A stretch of 64,000 bases of DNA. Origin: Ceratotherium simum simum. Taxonomy: Eukaryota > Chordata > Mammalia > Perissodactyla > Rhinocerotidae. This document shows positions 58,996 to 64,000 of the stretch, one piece after another; the first letter of the stretch is position 1; each line of letters begins with the position of its first letter. Both the position numbers and the translations under genes were made by a program. The notes beneath the pieces were generated by a model. The model was given only the letters and a program-made list of their open reading frames with translations, was not told where the DNA came from and did not search any database. Location: contig NW_004454173.1 of NCBI RefSeq assembly GCF_000283155.1, positions 9,925,754 through 9,989,753 on the forward strand. Reading direction: 5' to 3'.

Positions 58996-59499
58996 AATAT
59001 CACTAATATAGGGCAAGGGGATAATTCAAATGAGAAAAAAATTTACAAAATGGTTAAAACTAAAGTATATATTCCTACTAGTAAATCTAAATTACCCAAA
59101 TATTTAGGTGTGAATTAATGGGCAGGCAGATCATGGTATGTTAATTCAATTGTAAGCAAAATTCCAATAGAATTGACAAATTCAAGGACTATTGTAAAAA
59201 TATGGAAAAGATCTTTAAAAATGCAGGCCAATGGAAAATATGTATATAATGTGAAATACTATATATTCATTGATTTCTACAACATACATTTGACTTTTAA
59301 GCAGGAACATGGGGACAGGCTATAGATCTTATGATTCACTGGTGATTTACAGGATTGAAGTTTTGTTTTTTCTTATCATCTACTAATATTTCACGTTACT
59401 ACTGACTTTGATATTTCTATTTAATGTTCACTGTCATTTGCTTGAATAGATCATTAAAAACCAAACCAAAAATATGGCTGGAAGTAAAGACACACACTG

Positions 59500-59560
59500 G
59501 GAATAAGTATATAATATATTCCATGGAATAAGTATATAATATATTCCATGGAATAAGTAT
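59500..59560 (+). repeat. 25-bp tandem repeat, 2.4 copies, near-palindromic unit
   Basis: The unit GGAATAAGTATATAATATAT + TCCAT occurs perfectly at 59500-59524 and 59525-59549, with a partial third copy to 59560. Each unit begins GGAATA and ends TATTCC, so it can fold on itself. Confidence 0.95.
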
Positions 59561-59587
59561 AAACAACTTGTTTAAAAAAAAAAAAAA

Positions 59588-59900
59588 GGTATATTGAAGT
59601 ATAATTGACATACAATAAATCGCACATATTTAAAGTGTGTAATTTGATGAGTTTTGACATATGTGATGTTGAACCATCACCACTACCAAGCAGCGAACAA
59701 ATCTATCACCCCCAACAGTTTCCTTCTGCCCCTTTGTGATCCATCCCTCCTTCTCAGTCCACAGGCAACCACTGATCTGCTTTCTGTCATTATCAATTAG
59801 TTTGTATTTTCTAGAATGTTATATAAGTGGAATGATGAAGTACGTACTCTTGCCTGCCTTCTTTCACTCAGGATAATTATTTTGAAATTCAGGCACGTCT
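59588..59900. mobile_element. L1 fragment
   Basis: After an A-run: GGTATATTGAAGTATAATTGAC, ATATTTAAAGTGTGTAATTTG, TTGAACCATCACCACTACCAA, CACAGGCAACCACTGATCTG and GTTATATAAGTGGAATGATG form a common L1M segment. Confidence 0.65.
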
Positions 59901-62284
59901 TTGTGGGTATCGATAGAAAGGTGATATAATCCCATTTCCCCAGGTGATTATCATGCAAAGAAAAATTTGAGAACTACAGTCATAGGGATTAATAACGGCC
60001 AAACCGAATTTCCTTCCAGCGTTTGAAGAATTCGTCTACCAAGGAACACTGGTATCTTAAAGTTCTTTTTCCATCAGCAGTTGGCCAGCATGAAGGAGCA
60101 TCCTTTAGAAGGTGGGGAGAGGAGTCTGGCTCCAGAGGTGTGGGGTCTGGCACTTCACTCCTTATGCCTCAGTTTGCTTATCTGTGAAAGGAGGTTAGGA
60201 CTGACTCTTTTTAGTGAGGAGGAGCCACTTTTTATTTCCCCAAGCTATTAACATCTCCAGGTTTGAGAGAACAAGAGGATTAAATGGTGAAAGACCCGAG
60301 AAACGCCGAAAAGAGGGCATGAAGACATCACGACAGACAGAGGAAGGGGCTGAGAGGTGGAGAAGCCAGGGGATAGATTTTCCTTTGACCTGAAGCTTAG
60401 TCATCTTGCAGATGTGAATTTATTTACTGCTCAGTAACCCTGCGTTTGCTGAGAAGGCAGGCTGAGGGCGTTGCCTCGCAGTCGGACAAAACTGGGCTTG
60501 AATTCCACCGTGGAGCAACTCACGTAACTTCTCATGGCTTCTCAGCAAGATGAGGACAAAGGAAAACAGGCATCCAGACATCTTATAGATTGTTCTGAGG
60601 ATTAAAGGAGACAGCATTTAATAAGCAAAATACCTCACCTATAAAATGGAGGCAATACTTTTAAGAAATGGAAGTAACAGATATAAAGTACTATAAACAG
60701 AGTCCTCCACACTTCAGAACTGTTTAGTGGCAACAAAAATCCCTAGAAAAGAGAAAATGTAGAAAATCCCTGGGCAGGGTGTCTGCTGTTGGTCCCTTTC
60801 TCAGCAGTGCTTCCCATGGGGAGTCACCTTCCTTCTGCAGACAAGCCCTCTCCACCTGGATGGGGGAGGAATGTCCCCCCAATGACAGCCTTATGTGCTG
60901 TGGTGTGCTGGAACCAGCTGGACCACTTGTGACAGCCAACTTTTAAATTTTCAGGGATTTTGTGAGAGAATTGTTAAACACAGTCATTAATAAAAATTAA
61001 ATTATAGTAATTGACAATTAAATAAATTATATTAAAAATGAAAGCAATCAATACTCAAAACTCATCACTTCCTAATCAAGTTAATACATTTTACTATTAT
61101 CTATGCTTTTGAGGTTATTTCTGCCTATTATATCTGTCTGGTGGAAATTCTATACAACGGCGTGCTACTGAGCATCCATTTCCAATTCCTGAGTGAGGTC
61201 ACATTGGAAACTTGAAGTCAGCCATGGACATCAGTGAATGCTACAAAACAGGGTGTGATTTACTGTTTTATTGATTATCTAGACTTAAGAAAATGATGGA
61301 GAAAACGCAGATTATACATAATGCAGATTAAAAGTATTCATGTCTATAGCTATGACATTCTAAATAGCAACAAAAAATTTGAGGAAATATTCTTCCAGTA
61401 TTCAAAAACTATTACCCAATTCAATAAAGAAGTCACTCGCATCATTGTCAAGCATGTAAATTCTAGCACAATCTTCATTGTTTCATTTTCATCATTAAGA
61501 TAAATGAAAATACCAACCTATGTTCATGTTGAAACCACATTATCATCAATGATAACCATAGGTTAGCCACAGATTCAAGAGTTAGGCCAAAATAAGTGAA
61601 AGTACCCTGAGAGAATCAATGGGCTATATGGAATTTACAACAAAGGGTGCTGAATATTTTAATATTATGTACTTGAAAATTATATGCTATACATCTTTTA
61701 TGACAGTAGAATTTATAATAAATTTAAATATGTACATATATGTGCATGCATTTTTCTTTCTTCAGAGTCAGCCATTAAACATTTACCTACATCCTAGTGC
61801 CCAGATTCACTAATTCAGAGTTTGGCAATCCCAGTGCAAATAGCAACTTCTCTTCCCAATATCTAAATATCAGTTCAGAAGAAGACCCTGGGCCCTACCT
61901 GTTGCATGTCTACATCCCTATACCCGCACCAAGAGTGGTTGCAAAGGGCATATAGTATGTATGGTAACTGGCTCAGCCTGGAGTATGTGTGGGCAATGCC
62001 ATGTTTGATAATCTCAAAGACGATGGAGACAGGCACAGTCCCTAAAATGAATAGAGATGCTGCACAAACAAAAGCAACGGATGCCCATTACAGTAGACCC
62101 TCAATAAATGGCAGCCACTATCATGTAAAGCAACTCTGACCTTTTAATCTCAGGAAAGAAAATTAGCCACAGTTGACTCACTCTGTAGTTCTTCTGACAT
62201 TCTAAGATTACATAATCTCCAACTCATTTAAATTTTCTCCCTTCCCCAAGGCGTCAATAGAGATCCAGCCATTAGTTGTTTACG
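59901..62284. other. Upstream flank with weak MIR patches
   Basis: MIR-like patches near 60125-60185 (TATGCCTCAGTTTGCTTATC) and 60440-60660 (CAAAACTGGGCTTGAATTCC, GTTCTGAGGATTAAAGGAGA). Otherwise AT-rich with nothing recognised. Confidence 0.4.
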
Positions 62285-62826
62285 ATTCATTCTTCTAACT
62301 AGCATTTCTTGAGTGTTTATGCGGTTTAAGGAACTGAGTTAGGTGCTGTGGATCCACTTAAGTTTACTCTAAATTTGATGAATGGCAATCTAGCCTGATT
62401 GCAAGCCCATCTGCTTGTCTCAAACATCCTGTTCTGAATATAGTACCACTTTTTTAAAAAAAACAGTTTATGCCACCTTAGCTTCAGTAAACTAATTGGA
62501 CCAAACATGTTCAAAGAAGCAAACTCTAAGAATAAATTCCCAAATGTCAGCGCTGTCTAGGAGAAATGAAGAAACATATGGGATTCCATCCATTCTTCAA
62601 ATTATTCATGCCAAGGTGTCTGAGAGGGCGGGGCTCTAGAGAGCAGCTTTATGCCTTCCAGAAAAGTCGTATGGTCATGTAATTCTAATTGTAAACTTGA
62701 AAAAAAATTGTGCATTTTAAAAGTCACTGCAAAGATGATTCTTATCACAAAGGGCCATTATGTTACATTCCATTTGCAGTATAAAGCACTGTTACAGCCT
62801 TAAAATTCGCAAGAAATCTCCCCTAC

Positions 62827-62986
62827 CGTAAGAACATCTTTGCATGTGAATGTAATGAATGCCGTCCACCCTGTACACCATCTTTGGGGAGATCAGGCCA
62901 GCATCTTCTCTGGAGATGACTACAGGGTTCTTTGAAAAAACTATGGCATGCATCTTACTTTCAGAAGTGAACAAATGGCTCTTATG
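62827..62986 (-). other. Splice-bounded open segment, unidentified
   Basis: On the minus strand a good acceptor (CTATTTCTTTCTAG, AG at 62988-62987) is followed by 160 nt that stay open and a possible donor ACG|GTAGGG (62826). The translation begins HKSHLFTSESKMHAIVFSK and continues with a segment ending IHYIHMQRCSYG. Composition is less AT-biased than its surroundings and looks coding-like, but I recognise no family. It could be an exon of an upstream minus-strand transcript, a pseudogene scrap, or chance. Confidence 0.2.
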
Positions 62987-63239
62987 CTAGAAAGAAATAG
63001 ATCAAAGTGGCTCAGATGTATAAACCAGAGGCAGTTAAAAAAGAGTTTTTGTTTAAAGCATATGGGCCAAAAGGAAAACAGAAACTCGGAAAGTTAAAGA
63101 AGTCAGCTCAGCTCAGATCAAGAGAGGAAAGAACAGCCTGAAATAGCTCATGCAACTCTGTGGACATAGACCAGAATCTGCATCATAGGCTAGTGGGATG
63201 GAGAAAGAAGCTAGGAACAGGAGAGCTAGAGCTGCCTGG
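62987..63239. other. Upstream flank, no recognised feature
   Basis: Nothing recognised. Confidence 0.4.
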
Positions 63240-63480
63240 GTGGGGAGGCTTGAGTGCCAGCTGTATGCTAGGCTCTGCATTAGCTACTTGTCATAGGTAA
63301 CCACTGGTCTTTACAACTTTGCGAGATAGATATTATTTACCCCCATATTACAGATGGTGAAACTGAGACCCAGAGAAGTCAATAACTTGCCTAAGGTCAC
63401 ACAGCTAATAAGTGTCAGAACCAGAATTCAAATTCAGAACTATTTGGCTCTAAACCCCTCTTTCTATAGGTTGGCTCCAG
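63240..63480 (-). repeat. MIR, well preserved, antisense
   Basis: GTATGCTAGGCTCTGCATTA, TATTACAGATGGTGAAACTG, AGACCCAGAGAAGTCAATAAC, GGTCACACAGCTAATAAGTG. Confidence 0.85.
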
Positions 63481-64000
63481 TGAAACTGGACAGCAAGCAG
63501 TCCAAATCTCAGTATCCAAAGGGACAGTGGTGAGCTTGATTCCAGTGCAGTCAACCATACCTAGTAGTGAAGCATGGCAGAAAGCTCTAGACATGAGCAA
63601 TATTTTCAGTCAGGTGGGTGGGAAAGGCAGGGAGGGGCAGAAGGACAAGTAGAGGAGGATACCGTCTGATGAGAGGCAGCGTCCCAGCCAGTGGCTAGGG
63701 GTGGAATCGGAACAAGTTCAGTTTCCAGGAGAGGGGCGGTATGGCTATAGTCAAGGAACCACTCTAGCTGATAACTGAAATTCCGACAGAAGCCCCATCA
63801 TATGAGATAGGTGCTCGGGGGAGGGCGGATGGGATGAAATTTACAGCTCAATAGGCTGCAAGCCCCTATGCTCGTCCCAGAGTCACTGCACCGTGGGCTT
63901 AGGGCAGCAAGACCACATCTGATGGGGAGACACCTCCTTAGGTCCTAAGCCTGCCTCAGCCTCTGAGTGGAGTTAAGCCTGTAGGTTAAAGGTCTTCAGC
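63481..64000. other. Right edge, no recognised feature
   Basis: GC-moderate sequence without recognisable gene or repeat. Confidence 0.4.

Overview
This window is vertebrate nuclear DNA from a placental mammal, almost certainly a perissodactyl (horse, tapir or rhinoceros group). Four tRNA-derived SINEs of the equine repetitive element (ERE) type are present, with the characteristic GGCCGGCCC start and a tail resembling GGGCTGATCTTCCTCAC. They lie on a background of old mammalian repeats (MIR, L2, MER5A, L1M, MaLR). There is no bacterial-style gene density, and nearly all open frames are chance or repeat-derived.

The one gene I can identify is the 5' part of KCNH5 (EAG2, Kv10.2 voltage-gated potassium channel), on the minus strand. 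Exons 1 to 4 are at 49200-49272 (coding part), 23718-23841, 9733-9839 and 5463-5591. They join in phase (73 + 124 + 107 + 129 nt) to give residues 1-144 plus one base of codon 145. This is the complete N-terminal PAS-cap and PAS (eag) domain. All visible splice sites are canonical. The gene runs off the left edge in intron 4, so the transmembrane, pore and cyclic-nucleotide-binding-homology parts lie outside. Intron 1 is about 25.4 kb, intron 2 about 13.9 kb and intron 3 about 4.1 kb.

Layout: 1-5462 is intron 4, with an antisense L1 fragment at about 2.9-4.2 kb. 5592-9732 is intron 3, mostly unique. 9840-23717 is intron 2, the most repeat-rich part: a Tigger-like DNA transposon, two ERE SINEs, a solo ERV1 LTR with ATAG target duplication, and a nested LTR cluster at 20.3-23.6 kb. 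In that cluster two ~880-bp solo LTRs of one family lie in inverted orientation, each inside an older LTR. 23842-49199 is intron 1, with a long old L1 (25.1-29.5 kb), L2 copies, one ERE with clean target duplication, microsatellites, and a promoter-proximal stretch almost free of recent repeats. About 49.2-50.4 kb is a CpG island carrying the start codon, 5' leader and probable promoter. 50.4-64 kb is upstream flank with MER5A, ERE, L2, MIR and L1 remnants and no recognisable gene.

I found no novel coding system. The points most worth checking are the inverted LTR pair just downstream of exon 2 (a possible long double-stranded RNA in the KCNH5 pre-mRNA), an overlapping upstream ORF in the KCNH5 leader, three structural forms of ERE in one window, and a splice-bounded open segment of unknown identity at 62.8-63.0 kb. 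Repeat family names come from remembered consensus sequences; boundaries without a stated target duplication are approximate.
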